A stretch of DNA of 10,298 nucleotides from an uncultured Rickettsiales bacterium (GTDB taxonomy: Bacteria; Pseudomonadota; Alphaproteobacteria; UBA8366): positions 1-10,298 of the forward strand of contig CAJWTF010000136.1 of assembly GCA_913046825.1 (NCBI GenBank). The letters run 5' to 3'. A program made the position numbers and the translations under genes. The notes under the pieces were generated by a model. The model saw only the letters and a program-made list of their open reading frames with translations. It searched no databases and had not been told where the DNA came from. Shown one piece after another: positions 1 through 7,112 of the stretch; position 1 is the first letter of the stretch; every line of letters starts with the position of its first letter.

Positions 1-120
1 GGCTGAGTGGCGTCAACTTGTTGCCTAAACTAGGAAAGTTATCGTCTTCAGGTGTGCGAATTATATAGTCTGACAACGCCAAAAATGTGATAAGTTGATG
101 CAGATTGAGGATAAGACGGC
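1..120. other. Non-coding leader region upstream of fliI
   Basis: I see no convincing gene here. In the fliI frame a stop (TAA, 112-114) lies just before the start. The only plus-frame open at the left edge ends at TAG 66-68 after about 21 codons with no recognisable sequence, so it could be an upstream gene's tail or chance. The region is AT-richer than the genes and must carry the fliI-fliJ promoter unless transcription reads in from the left. An AT-rich TATATAGT stretch lies at 62-69, but I find no good -35 box at the right distance. No sigma-54 -24/-12 pair with correct spacing is present. A GAGG ribosome binding site lies at 107-110. Confidence 0.5.
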
Positions 121-1452
121 GTGCTAAATCTGATTGCGAATTTGAAATCTGACATTTCCCGCGCTTCTGATGTGCGGGTGTTGGGGCGTGTTAAAGCCTT
201 ACAGGGAATGCTGGTCGAAGTCGGTGGCGTCCAGTCTTTTTTGTCGGTTGGTGACCGCTGCACGCTAATCGGACGCAAAGGCGAAAAGGTGACTTGCGAA
301 GTCGTGGGGTTTCGGGACGACCGCGCGCTCGCAATGCCGTTTGGCTCGCTTGATGGTATTGGCCTAGGTTCGATCGCGGAGGTTGGGGAGAGCAATTCCG
401 TCGCTTATCCCGACGAAGGTTGGCTGGGGCGTGTCGTGAATGCTTTCGGAGAGCCGCTCGACGGTAAGGGCCAACTCAGCCGCGGTGACGTGCCGTATCG
501 TGTTAAACGTCCGCCCCCGCCAGCCCATGCGCGCGGGCGTGTTGCCGGGAAGATCGACCTCGGTGTTAAATCTTTGAATGCCTTCGTTACATGTTGTCGC
601 GGACAACGGATGGGGATTTTCTCTGCTTCCGGTGTCGGCAAGTCGATCTTGATGTCGATGTTGGCGCGGTACTCACACGCCGATGTGATTGTGATTGGAT
701 TGGTCGGAGAACGTGGGCGCGAGGTAAAAGAGTTTCTCGAACAGGATTTGGGTGAGGAAGGACTGGCGCGGTCCGTCTTGGTGGTCGCGACGTCGGATGA
801 ATCTCCGTTGATGCGTCGTCAGGCTGCCTATATGACAATGACGGTGGCCGAGTACTTTCGCGATCAGGGTCATGATGTCTTATGCTTGATGGATAGCGTC
901 ACGCGCTTCGCCATGGCTCAACGGGAAATTGGGCTTTCCGCCGGCGAACCACCTTCCAGCAAGGGCTATACGCCGACAGTATTTGGCGAACTTCCAAAAC
1001 TTTTGGAACGGGCTGGTCCCGGAACGGGTGAGGGTACAATTACCGCGATGTTCGCGGTCCTGGTGGAAGGAGATGATCACAATGAGCCGATTTCCGATGC
1101 GGTGCGAGGAATTGTCGACGGGCATATCGTTCTCGACCGTGCGATCGCGCAACGCAACCGCTATCCGGCCATAAATATCCTTCGGAGTGTGTCTCGAACC
1201 ATGCCGGATTGTAATTCGGAAGAACAGAACGCTTTGATTAATCACGCGCGATCTCTAATGGTTACTTACGAAGATATGGCGGAACTGATTCGTCTGGGCG
1301 CATACCGCAGCGGAAGTGATCCTGCAGTCGATGAGGCCATCCAATTCCATAGTGCGTTGGAAGATTTTCTCTCGCAGGGGAAAATGGAAGCCTTTACGCT
1401 TGAGGAGAGTTACGCGAACCTGGGCGCCATATTCGGTCAACAACCGACATGA
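121..1452 (+). CDS. fliI: Flagellum-specific export ATPase FliI
   Basis: FliI is the ATPase of the flagellar type III export apparatus; it works at the cytoplasmic face with FliH and FliJ and helps deliver substrates to FlhA. The 443 residues are normal for the family. The Walker A motif is SASGVGKS (168-175), where many FliI proteins have AGSGVGKS. The catalytic-glutamate motif GERGREV spans 196-202, Walker B ends at Asp258 in [12 protein letters not shown], and [10 protein letters not shown] (349-358) fits the F1/type III ATPase signature. The [16 protein letters not shown] segment (277-292) is typical of export ATPases rather than F1 subunits. The start is GTG at 121: an in-frame TAA lies at 112-114, no other start comes between, and GAGG sits 10 bases upstream. 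The stop overlaps the fliJ start. Confidence 0.97.
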   Translation: MLNLIANLKSDISRASDVRVLGRVKALQGMLVEVGGVQSFLSVGDRCTLIGRKGEKVTCEVVGFRDDRALAMPFGSLDGIGLGSIAEVGESNSVAYPDEGWLGRVVNAFGEPLDGKGQLSRGDVPYRVKRPPPPAHARGRVAGKIDLGVKSLNAFVTCCRGQRMGIFSASGVGKSILMSMLARYSHADVIVIGLVGERGREVKEFLEQDLGEEGLARSVLVVATSDESPLMRRQAAYMTMTVAEYFRDQGHDVLCLMDSVTRFAMAQREIGLSAGEPPSSKGYTPTVFGELPKLLERAGPGTGEGTITAMFAVLVEGDDHNEPISDAVRGIVDGHIVLDRAIAQRNRYPAINILRSVSRTMPDCNSEEQNALINHARSLMVTYEDMAELIRLGAYRSGSDPAVDEAIQFHSALEDFLSQGKMEAFTLEESYANLGAIFGQQPT

Positions 1453-1871
1453 GCGTGATAGAGAAACTAATTCGCTTTCACAAATTCGACTTGGATGAGA
1501 AGCGGCGAGTTTTACGGGAATTGGAAGAGCAGGAATCGCGTATTCAGGAGGGGATAGACCGTATCAATCAAGAGGTTGAATCCGAGCAGGCATTTGCTCG
1601 GGGAACAGCTGACTTCGCACCTTATTACGGGGGATATGCAATGCGAAAGAAAGGTCGCCGCGAAGCCCTCGAAGTGGAACTAGGCAAAGCCCATGGGGAA
1701 GTTGAAGACGCTCGTGAGATCGTAGTTCAAGCCTTTGAGGAACTCAAGAAGTACGAGATTACCAAGGATCAAGATGACCACCGCGCCTATTTGGAAGAGG
1801 AACGGCAAGATCGGATTGAGTTGGATGAGATTGCTTTAACGGGTCATCTGCGAAAGTCGACTTCTTCCTGA
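1449..1871 (+). CDS. fliJ: Flagellar export protein FliJ
   Basis: FliJ is a small cytoplasmic coiled-coil protein that sits in the FliI hexamer like the F1 gamma stalk and links the ATPase to FlhA. The sequence does not carry a catalytic motif. The call rests on position directly after fliI, length (140 residues, usual for the family) and composition: almost entirely charged helix. Helix 1 runs from about residue 14 to 52 ([15 protein letters not shown] at its start). A likely turn at 53-63 ([11 protein letters not shown]) is followed by helix 2 to about residue 128, giving the expected antiparallel hairpin. The ATG lies within the ATGA overlap with the fliI stop and has no clear ribosome binding site, so translation is probably coupled to fliI. 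The gene ends 12 bases from the stop of the convergent small gene. Confidence 0.9.
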   Translation: MSVIEKLIRFHKFDLDEKRRVLRELEEQESRIQEGIDRINQEVESEQAFARGTADFAPYYGGYAMRKKGRREALEVELGKAHGEVEDAREIVVQAFEELKKYEITKDQDDHRAYLEEERQDRIELDEIALTGHLRKSTSS

Positions 1872-1883
1872 TCTACTGGCCTT
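1872..1883. other. Convergent junction of the two transcription units
   Basis: Only 12 bases separate the stop of fliJ (plus strand) from the stop of the QueF-like gene (minus strand). Apart from the AT-rich TTTTAAA at its right edge, I see no GC-rich hairpin followed by a T-run. No intrinsic terminator can therefore be called, and transcripts from both sides probably overlap into the opposing gene. Confidence 0.6.
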
Positions 1884-2276
1884 TTAAAGATGCGCAAAGA
1901 GCAGTGACGAATTCTGCCAACGGGGTTGCTGATCCACCAAGGTAATTTGGCGGCCAGGGGTATCACCCGGAGATTGGGTAATTTCGATCCGGACCCATCG
2001 TGGCACGACTTCATTATTAAAATCGTCCAAGAAAGTATGGGCATAGGCCTCGAACGGTTCATTCAAATGCGATGCCGTGGATTCAAGGTATGTCACGAAA
2101 CAGTTGGTCCGGAGCAAGAGTTTATCGGGCACATAGGTCAGCGAAATGGACAGTTGTTCGCTGAGGTCCCGCTTCAGGATCGTTAGATAGTCGATCTTCG
2201 GATTGGGATTAGCGATTGTTCCCAGGCAAGCACGAATTTTGAGTCTGTCGTCGCCGTCTGTTTCGATCGCGTTCAT
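1884..2276 (-). CDS. QueF-like (T-fold) protein without catalytic site, function unknown
   Basis: This 130-residue soluble protein has no signal peptide or membrane segment. Its sequence follows the pattern of QueF, the NADPH-dependent 7-cyano-7-deazaguanine reductase of queuosine synthesis. The matching segments are NPNPKIDYL (23-31), ISLTYVPDK (44-52), the YLESTASH segment (63-70), NEPFEAY with a Glu at 76 in the position of the QueF substrate Glu, and VPRWVRIEI (91-99). QueF normally has a loop with the catalytic motif CPxTGQPD between the first two segments; here that stretch is about ten residues shorter and has no Cys or TGQPD. The NADPH motif ESKSxK is replaced by RTNCFV. Reductase activity is therefore unlikely, and the role is unknown. 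The start ATG overlaps the FliK-like stop (ATGA, 2273-2276), so it is the last, translationally coupled gene of the operon. The homology is judged from memory of QueF sequences. Confidence 0.6.
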   Translation of the reverse strand: MNAIETDGDDRLKIRACLGTIANPNPKIDYLTILKRDLSEQLSISLTYVPDKLLLRTNCFVTYLESTASHLNEPFEAYAHTFLDDFNNEVVPRWVRIEITQSPGDTPGRQITLVDQQPRWQNSSLLFAHL

Positions 2277-3805
2277 ACAGCGAAACCGGACTGAGATGCA
2301 TGGATTTCTTGGGTTGGGTTAAGTTCGAAAACTAAGGTCTTCTGGAAATTAATCGTTCCGGTAAATCCAAGCGCGGAGATCGCATTGGCGAATATCGCTC
2401 TGATATCGTCGTGCATACCTTCGGACAAGGCGTCGCGGTTCCGAACCATCAGATCAATGGTTTTTTCGCGCGATAAGCCGTCGAACTGGAACGGTCCCAA
2501 TTTGCTGAACTCAACTTCGATGACAAAGCGAATGTCGCGGTTCTTTTCCTGTTCGCCCTCGTTTTCGGGTTCTTTCTCGCCTCTAACGAAGAGTTTGAGC
2601 TGTTGGAGGTTGGCCCCTGCCAATAGAGGAATGATATAAGAGCGCCATTCCTGACCCGATGGTTCGTTTGCCATTCGCTGCATTTCGCCAATATCTCGGC
2701 GGAGACGATCAAGCAGATTGCCGCCGGATCGTTGCAGAATTCGCATCGCTTCTTCACCCATCCAACGCCTAAGATCCCCGGTCATCATGGCTGATAAGAA
2801 GAACAACATGCCGGTGGTCATCGGACCGCCGGCTTGCGGTAGAATTTGCTGTGTCATATTTCGAGCCGCTGCCGGATCGCTAGATTGAATGGCGGCCATG
2901 GCGTCTTTCAAGGTCTCCCATTGCTGGGATAGCAGCAGTGAGGAGGTATCGCCGGTTCCCATAGGGAATTTTGGTGTGCCTATCATGTGCAGGTTTAATT
3001 GAGTCCCGCGAGGCAAGGTGGAGCGTGCCGAGAGGGCAATTTCGCCGAGGGGGGTTCGAACAATGGTTTGGCCAGTCGGTGTCGTGCCGGTCACGGTTCC
3101 GGTCAATACACCTTGAGCATCCGGGAAGGCGAGAGGTGCTCCAGAGCCAACAGGGACTACCGAGATGATGCGGACATTGAAAGTCGAACCGCTGGGAAGG
3201 ACAGTGGTTTGCGAGCTGCCGCCGGTCGAAGTACTGCCGCTCAAGGAAGTTCCTGGCACTGGTGCGCCGCCTGATGCTGACGCGACGCTGGGCTTTGCGG
3301 TACCGCGGATTGTAGGCGCACCAGCAGGTGTCGATTGGGTGACTATACCCGAGGCCGACGTTGCTCCCGGTATGCCTTGTGATAGTGGTGGGTTGGGAAC
3401 AGGGACGGGACGTAAGACGGTCGCACTGGCGATGCTCCCTTGGGTTAAAGTCGAAGTGATTGCGGGGGTTGTCAACGCGTTGGCGGTTTGGAGTGTCCGG
3501 TTTTGGCCAAGGAGCGGCACAATCAGTACTTGGGATCGGGCACCTGTAGTTTGGACTTGAAGGTTGAGAGTACTGCCGTTCAGGAGGTTGGCGGCGGTTT
3601 GAAGGGTTAGTTGGCCGCTATCGCTCTGCAACAGAAACTGCCCTGGAGCGACGCGATTAAGGACAGTGGCGGCGAGAATTTGTCCTAGTTGTAACGGCTT
3701 TTGCGGTGTTGCGGATTGCACGATAGTGCCCGTAGATGTCGCAGTTGGGGCGGTGGTGTGGAGGACCGCGCTCGATGGCGGTGTTGGCGGAACCGGGGTG
3801 TTCAT
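2273..3805 (-). CDS. fliK: FliK-like flagellar hook-length control protein
   Basis: FliK proteins are exported rulers that stop hook growth and switch export specificity through FlhA/FlhB. This 510-residue protein has the usual two-part plan. Residues 1-285 are rich in Ser, Thr, Pro and Gly with almost no charged residues. The rest is a folded C-terminal half with a helical part (about 293-400, including GGPMTTGMLFFLSAMMTGDL) and a charged end domain (about 400-495). In that end domain VIEVEFSKLGPFQFDGL (428-444) and the following helix DIRAIFANAISALGF resemble the FliK C-terminal domain. The N-terminal half holds a duplicated module (residues 42-82 and 232-272). The start is ATG 3805; an in-frame TAG lies seven codons upstream and the next Met is at residue 274, so no other ATG fits. 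Only a GGCGGG stretch could act as ribosome binding site. It follows flhF by 36 bases. The fold could also belong to a FliK paralogue; assignment as the main FliK is inferred. Confidence 0.6.
   Translation of the reverse strand: MNTPVPPTPPSSAVLHTTAPTATSTGTIVQSATPQKPLQLGQILAATVLNRVAPGQFLLQSDSGQLTLQTAANLLNGSTLNLQVQTTGARSQVLIVPLLGQNRTLQTANALTTPAITSTLTQGSIASATVLRPVPVPNPPLSQGIPGATSASGIVTQSTPAGAPTIRGTAKPSVASASGGAPVPGTSLSGSTSTGGSSQTTVLPSGSTFNVRIISVVPVGSGAPLAFPDAQGVLTGTVTGTTPTGQTIVRTPLGEIALSARSTLPRGTQLNLHMIGTPKFPMGTGDTSSLLLSQQWETLKDAMAAIQSSDPAAARNMTQQILPQAGGPMTTGMLFFLSAMMTGDLRRWMGEEAMRILQRSGGNLLDRLRRDIGEMQRMANEPSGQEWRSYIIPLLAGANLQQLKLFVRGEKEPENEGEQEKNRDIRFVIEVEFSKLGPFQFDGLSREKTIDLMVRNRDALSEGMHDDIRAIFANAISALGFTGTINFQKTLVFELNPTQEIHASQSGFAV
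2990..3112 (-). repeat. Internal protein repeat, copy 2 (FliK-like N-terminal module)
   Basis: Codes for residues 232-272 of the FliK-like protein: the second copy of the beta-rich module, containing TGQTIVRTPLGEIAL (244-258) and LPRGTQLNL (264-272). It lies immediately before the helical C-terminal half, while copy 1 lies near the N-terminus. About 150 low-complexity residues separate the two copies. Confidence 0.65.
3560..3682 (-). repeat. Internal protein repeat, copy 1 (FliK-like N-terminal module)
   Basis: Codes for residues 42-82 of the FliK-like protein. It aligns without gaps to residues 232-272 (offset 190). Shared positions include Thr-Val (47-48), Gly-Gln (55-56), Gly64, Leu68, Leu74, Gly77 and Leu-Asn-Leu (80-82), with hydrophobic matches between. 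The pattern of alternating hydrophobic residues suggests a small beta-rich domain. A third, partial match to its start (GSIASATVL, residues 123-131) follows copy 1. Confidence 0.65.
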
Positions 3806-3841
3806 TAACCCGCCGCCGCGCCGCTAGACAATTTTCTTCCG

Positions 3842-4912
3842 TCAGTTTGAGCCCGTCGGCGCAAGTTTATCATCTTCCACTGTCTCCTCTAGAGAGGTTT
3901 CTTGGGGAGAGTTGAACGGTTCTATTTCTTGTTCTCCAGATTTCCGGATGGGTGTTTTAGGCACTGTTTGTGCGGGCTCTGATGGTAAGAGAAGGCGGGA
4001 CAGCGATACATGGTTCATAGGCCGCAATCCGTTGACGATATTAGGCGATGGGCTGACATCGCAAAAAGCCAGGCCCGAGGCGTCTATCGACGCCAGAACA
4101 CTACCCAAACGGCGTACCATATCAAGGCCGGTTATTAGCATGCGGCTTGGTGCTACTTCCCCGTAAGCTTTCACGATTTCAATTGCTTCGATCGGGTCGC
4201 GGCCCGCAGTGAGAACGAGAACTGGTTCGACGGCTATTGCACTCGTGAGATCGACAAGTTTACTCATATCCTCGGGGCTGTAGGGATTAACTCCCATCGA
4301 GTCGATGACGATCAGATCTTCCGGATTGGCGTTTTCTATGGCTTCGATAAGCGCCAGAGGGTCGGGGGCGGGGACCACGTCGAGACCGAGACGGGTCGCA
4401 TATGAAGCAAGCTGCTCGATACCTTGCGCGCGAACCGTATCCGTTGTGATCAAGCGCATAGAATGGCCGCCGATGACTGCCCGTGCTGCCATTTTTGCAG
4501 CGGCGGATGTCTTACCTCCACCGGGTGGGCCAATCAGCATGATCGGGCGCGATTGCCCTCCTGATTCCAGAAGTGGCATGAATTCGAAAATTGATTGAAG
4601 GGCACCGGCGAGCGCCATTTGTGTATTGGATACCGCTTGGGCGGCAACCGAATTTAAAATACGGTCCACCAATTCGGGAGGTGTGCCGTGGTCATCCAGC
4701 GCGTTGCTGATTAATTTTAGGGTTTCAAAGGTGACGGCTCTTTCGTCCTCTGGGATATGCCGGTCTTCGGCATCTGACGCGGCCGTCACGCGAACTCCGC
4801 GCGTGCCTTCGTCTTCATGGGTCGCGACGATGATGGCTTCGGCGCCCATTTGTTCACGAACGAGTTCCATCGCTTCCTGCATGGTCCGCGCGTGGATTGT
4901 CTTAAGCCTCAT
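3842..4912 (-). CDS. flhF: Flagellar biosynthesis GTPase FlhF
   Basis: FlhF is an SRP-family GTPase that marks the cell pole and recruits early flagellar parts, usually opposed by the ATPase FlhG. The N-terminus (MRLKTIHARTMQEAMELVRE, then GAEAIIVAT) is the typical FlhF B-domain start. The NG GTPase core follows: P-loop GPPGGGKT (128-135) and the SRP-type insertion-box motif DTVRAQGIEQL (158-168). The G3 position reads DSMG (204-207) where DTAG is usual. The G4 position reads TGLD (261-264) where TKLD or TRLD is expected, so nucleotide handling may differ. Residues from about 311 to 356 form a low-complexity, mostly acidic tail. The start ATG 4912 has GGGA about ten bases upstream; the ATG at 4933 is out of frame and stops at once. 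The gene lies 33 bases after flhA, a common pairing, but no flhG follows. Confidence 0.92.
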   Translation of the reverse strand: MRLKTIHARTMQEAMELVREQMGAEAIIVATHEDEGTRGVRVTAASDAEDRHIPEDERAVTFETLKLISNALDDHGTPPELVDRILNSVAAQAVSNTQMALAGALQSIFEFMPLLESGGQSRPIMLIGPPGGGKTSAAAKMAARAVIGGHSMRLITTDTVRAQGIEQLASYATRLGLDVVPAPDPLALIEAIENANPEDLIVIDSMGVNPYSPEDMSKLVDLTSAIAVEPVLVLTAGRDPIEAIEIVKAYGEVAPSRMLITGLDMVRRLGSVLASIDASGLAFCDVSPSPNIVNGLRPMNHVSLSRLLLPSEPAQTVPKTPIRKSGEQEIEPFNSPQETSLEETVEDDKLAPTGSN

Positions 4913-4945
4913 TCGTGTTTAGTCCCGTTCATGTGTATTTCGAGC

Positions 4946-7066
4946 CTACACTTGACCCAAAGTTTTGATTTTTGCTTTTGGGTGTACTTCATTTTGCGAC
5001 ATGACGACAGTCACGGGACGGAATCGTTCGACTACCGATCTGACGAATGGACGGATGCCGGGACTGACCAGAAGGATCGGCGTCTCGCCTTGCATAGCAT
5101 GACGTTCGAATACGGTGCGGACTGCGGTGATAAATTGCTGTAGTTTGCTCGGTGCCATTGAGAGTTGTCGGTCGTCGCCTTGGCCGATGATCGCTTCGGC
5201 GAACGATTGCTCCCATTCCGGCGAGAGGGTCACCAGCGGGATAAAACCCTGTTCGTTGACGACATCGTCAGAGAGTTGCCGTGCAAGCCGGGCACGGACA
5301 TGTTCCGTAATCTGGCCGATGTTGCGGGTGTAACCACAAGCCTCGGAGACACCTTCGAGGATTGTTGCGAGATCGCGTATGGATATCCGTTCGCCAAGCA
5401 GATTCTGCAGGATGCGCTGAATACCGCCGATACTGATTTGGTTCGGAACTAAATCGGCGATGAGTTTTTGATGTCCCGCATCCAGTTCGTCCAAGAGCTT
5501 CTGTGTCTCGGAGAAGGACAGCAGTTCGGACATGTTATCGCGGACGATTTCCGTCAGATGTGTTGTAATGACTGTAGGCGCATCAACCACGGTGAAGCCG
5601 CGGAACATTGCTTCCTCGCGGTGTTGTTCGCCAACCCACATCGCGGGCAAGCCGAATGTCGGTTCAATGGTCGCTTCGCCGGGAAGCGAAATTTGCTCGC
5701 CTCTGGGGTCCATGACCAGCAGGTTGTTGGGCCGAAGCTCTCCGGCCCCCGCTTCGATCTCCTTGACCCGTAGGATATAGTTGTTGGGTGGTAGCTGCAG
5801 ATTGTCCTGGATACGGACTGCGGGCATGATGTAGCCCATTTCACCCGCCAATTGTCGGCGCAACGCCTTGATTTGATCCGTGAGACGCCGCTCACTCGGA
5901 TTGTTGATCAGCGATAACAATCCATATCCCAATTCCAAGCGGATATTGTCAATTTGGAGTGCGGCACCGATGGGTTCTTCTGGTGGCGGTGCAGTATGTT
6001 TTTCCTCCTCCGCCTTGGCTTCATCATCCTCCTCCTTTTTAATTCGCGCGTTTAGGACGAATGCGTTGTAACCAGTGATCGAGGCGATGATCAGGAAGGG
6101 CAGGGCAGGCATACCCGGGAGGACGGCTAACGTCACGAGCACGCCCGTAGCGAGGGTCATAGCGATTGGATAATGCGTGAGTTGGTTGAGGACGGCTTCG
6201 TCCGCGGCCCCCTGGACGCCGGATCTCGTGACCAGCATACCGGCTGCGATTGAGACGACTAAGGCCGGGATTTGTGTGACCAGACCATCACCAATGGTCA
6301 ACAGGGTATATGTCTCAGCGGCATTGCCGAGGGTCATATTCTGCTGCGCTGTGCCGATGATGATGCCACCAACAATATTGATGAACGTAATCAGCAGTCC
6401 AGCAATTGCGTCGCCCCTAACGAATTTTGAGGCACCGTCCATAGCGCCAAAGAAGGAGTTTTCTTCCTCCAATTGGCTACGGCGTTTACGTGCAGCCTCT
6501 TCGCCAATCAAGCCCGAAGACAGGTCAGCATCGATCGCCATTTGCTTGCCGGGCATGGCGTCCAAGCTAAACCGTGCCGCGACTTCGGCGATGCGCCCAG
6601 CGCCCTTTGTAATAACGACGAAGTTAACAATGACGAGAATGCCGAAGACGATGATACCAATGACGTAATTGCCGCCAACAACGAAGTTACCGAACGCCTG
6701 AATGACCTGTCCAGCCGCGGCACCTCCGGTATGGCCATCCGCTAAAATCAATCGCGTGGATGCGAGGTTTAATGCAAGGCGCAACATTGTCGCGATCAAC
6801 AAGAGTGTTGGAAACGTATTTAATTCCAGAGGGTTCTGAATAAAAAGAACCGTCATTAAGATGACTAAGGAAAAGGTAATCGAGATTGCGAGAGAGAAAT
6901 CCAAGAGCCAGGTAGGCATTGGAAGTAGGAGCACGACGAGTATCGCTATGACGCCCAGTGCAAGCGCGATATCCCCACGTTTAAATATTTCGGGGATTTG
7001 GAATGCCGGACCATCGGCATTTCCATCACCAGATTCCGTTGCCTGATCGGGCGCCGATTCACTCAT
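4946..7066 (-). CDS. flhA: Flagellar export apparatus membrane protein FlhA
   Basis: FlhA is the main inner-membrane subunit of the flagellar export gate; its cytoplasmic ring docks FliJ, chaperone-substrate complexes and FliK. The 706 residues are normal. About eight membrane segments lie between residues 33 and 336 (roughly 33-50, 54-76, 85-108, 121-152, 219-240, 257-280, 299-317 and 320-336). The family signature spans 158-181 (EVAARFSLDAMPGKQM within it). The conserved MDGASKFVRGDA follows, with the functionally important Asp at 210. An acidic linker (about 342-365) leads to the cytoplasmic domain (about 366-706). The start ATG 7066 has AGGGA six bases upstream, at 7073-7077. The gene follows flbD by 46 bases and precedes flhF. 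I see no truncation or missing motif. Confidence 0.98.
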   Translation of the reverse strand: MSESAPDQATESGDGNADGPAFQIPEIFKRGDIALALGVIAILVVLLLPMPTWLLDFSLAISITFSLVILMTVLFIQNPLELNTFPTLLLIATMLRLALNLASTRLILADGHTGGAAAGQVIQAFGNFVVGGNYVIGIIVFGILVIVNFVVITKGAGRIAEVAARFSLDAMPGKQMAIDADLSSGLIGEEAARKRRSQLEEENSFFGAMDGASKFVRGDAIAGLLITFINIVGGIIIGTAQQNMTLGNAAETYTLLTIGDGLVTQIPALVVSIAAGMLVTRSGVQGAADEAVLNQLTHYPIAMTLATGVLVTLAVLPGMPALPFLIIASITGYNAFVLNARIKKEEDDEAKAEEEKHTAPPPEEPIGAALQIDNIRLELGYGLLSLINNPSERRLTDQIKALRRQLAGEMGYIMPAVRIQDNLQLPPNNYILRVKEIEAGAGELRPNNLLVMDPRGEQISLPGEATIEPTFGLPAMWVGEQHREEAMFRGFTVVDAPTVITTHLTEIVRDNMSELLSFSETQKLLDELDAGHQKLIADLVPNQISIGGIQRILQNLLGERISIRDLATILEGVSEACGYTRNIGQITEHVRARLARQLSDDVVNEQGFIPLVTLSPEWEQSFAEAIIGQGDDRQLSMAPSKLQQFITAVRTVFERHAMQGETPILLVSPGIRPFVRSVVERFRPVTVVMSQNEVHPKAKIKTLGQV

Positions 7067-7112
7067 AAGCTTTCCCTGGCATTAATAGCCATCACACGGA
7101 TTTTCCTCTTGA

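Noticed and set aside
8..25. Sigma-54-like TGGC...TTGCC sequence upstream of fliI
   Set aside because: The GG and GC elements are 14 bases apart (first G to G) instead of the strict 12, and the alternative TTG gives 11. Sigma-54 promoters hardly tolerate this.
880..1245. 121-codon minus-strand open frame opposite fliI
   Set aside because: It overlaps the conserved catalytic region of fliI on the other strand and has no recognisable sequence.
1881..1889. CTTTTAAAG as a terminator stem
   Set aside because: It is only a short AT palindrome without a GC-rich stem, loop or T-run.
1884..2276. Calling the small gene a working QueF reductase
   Set aside because: The catalytic Cys/TGQPD loop and NADPH motif are absent, so an enzyme name would mislead.
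3165..3560. 131-codon plus-strand open frame opposite the FliK-like gene
   Set aside because: It is antisense to the Thr/Ser/Gly/Pro-rich part; open antisense frames are expected from that low-complexity composition.
6177..6668. 163-codon plus-strand open frame opposite flhA
   Set aside because: It lies wholly within the membrane-domain coding part of flhA, has no ribosome binding site or family resemblance, and looks like a mirror of hydrophobic codons.
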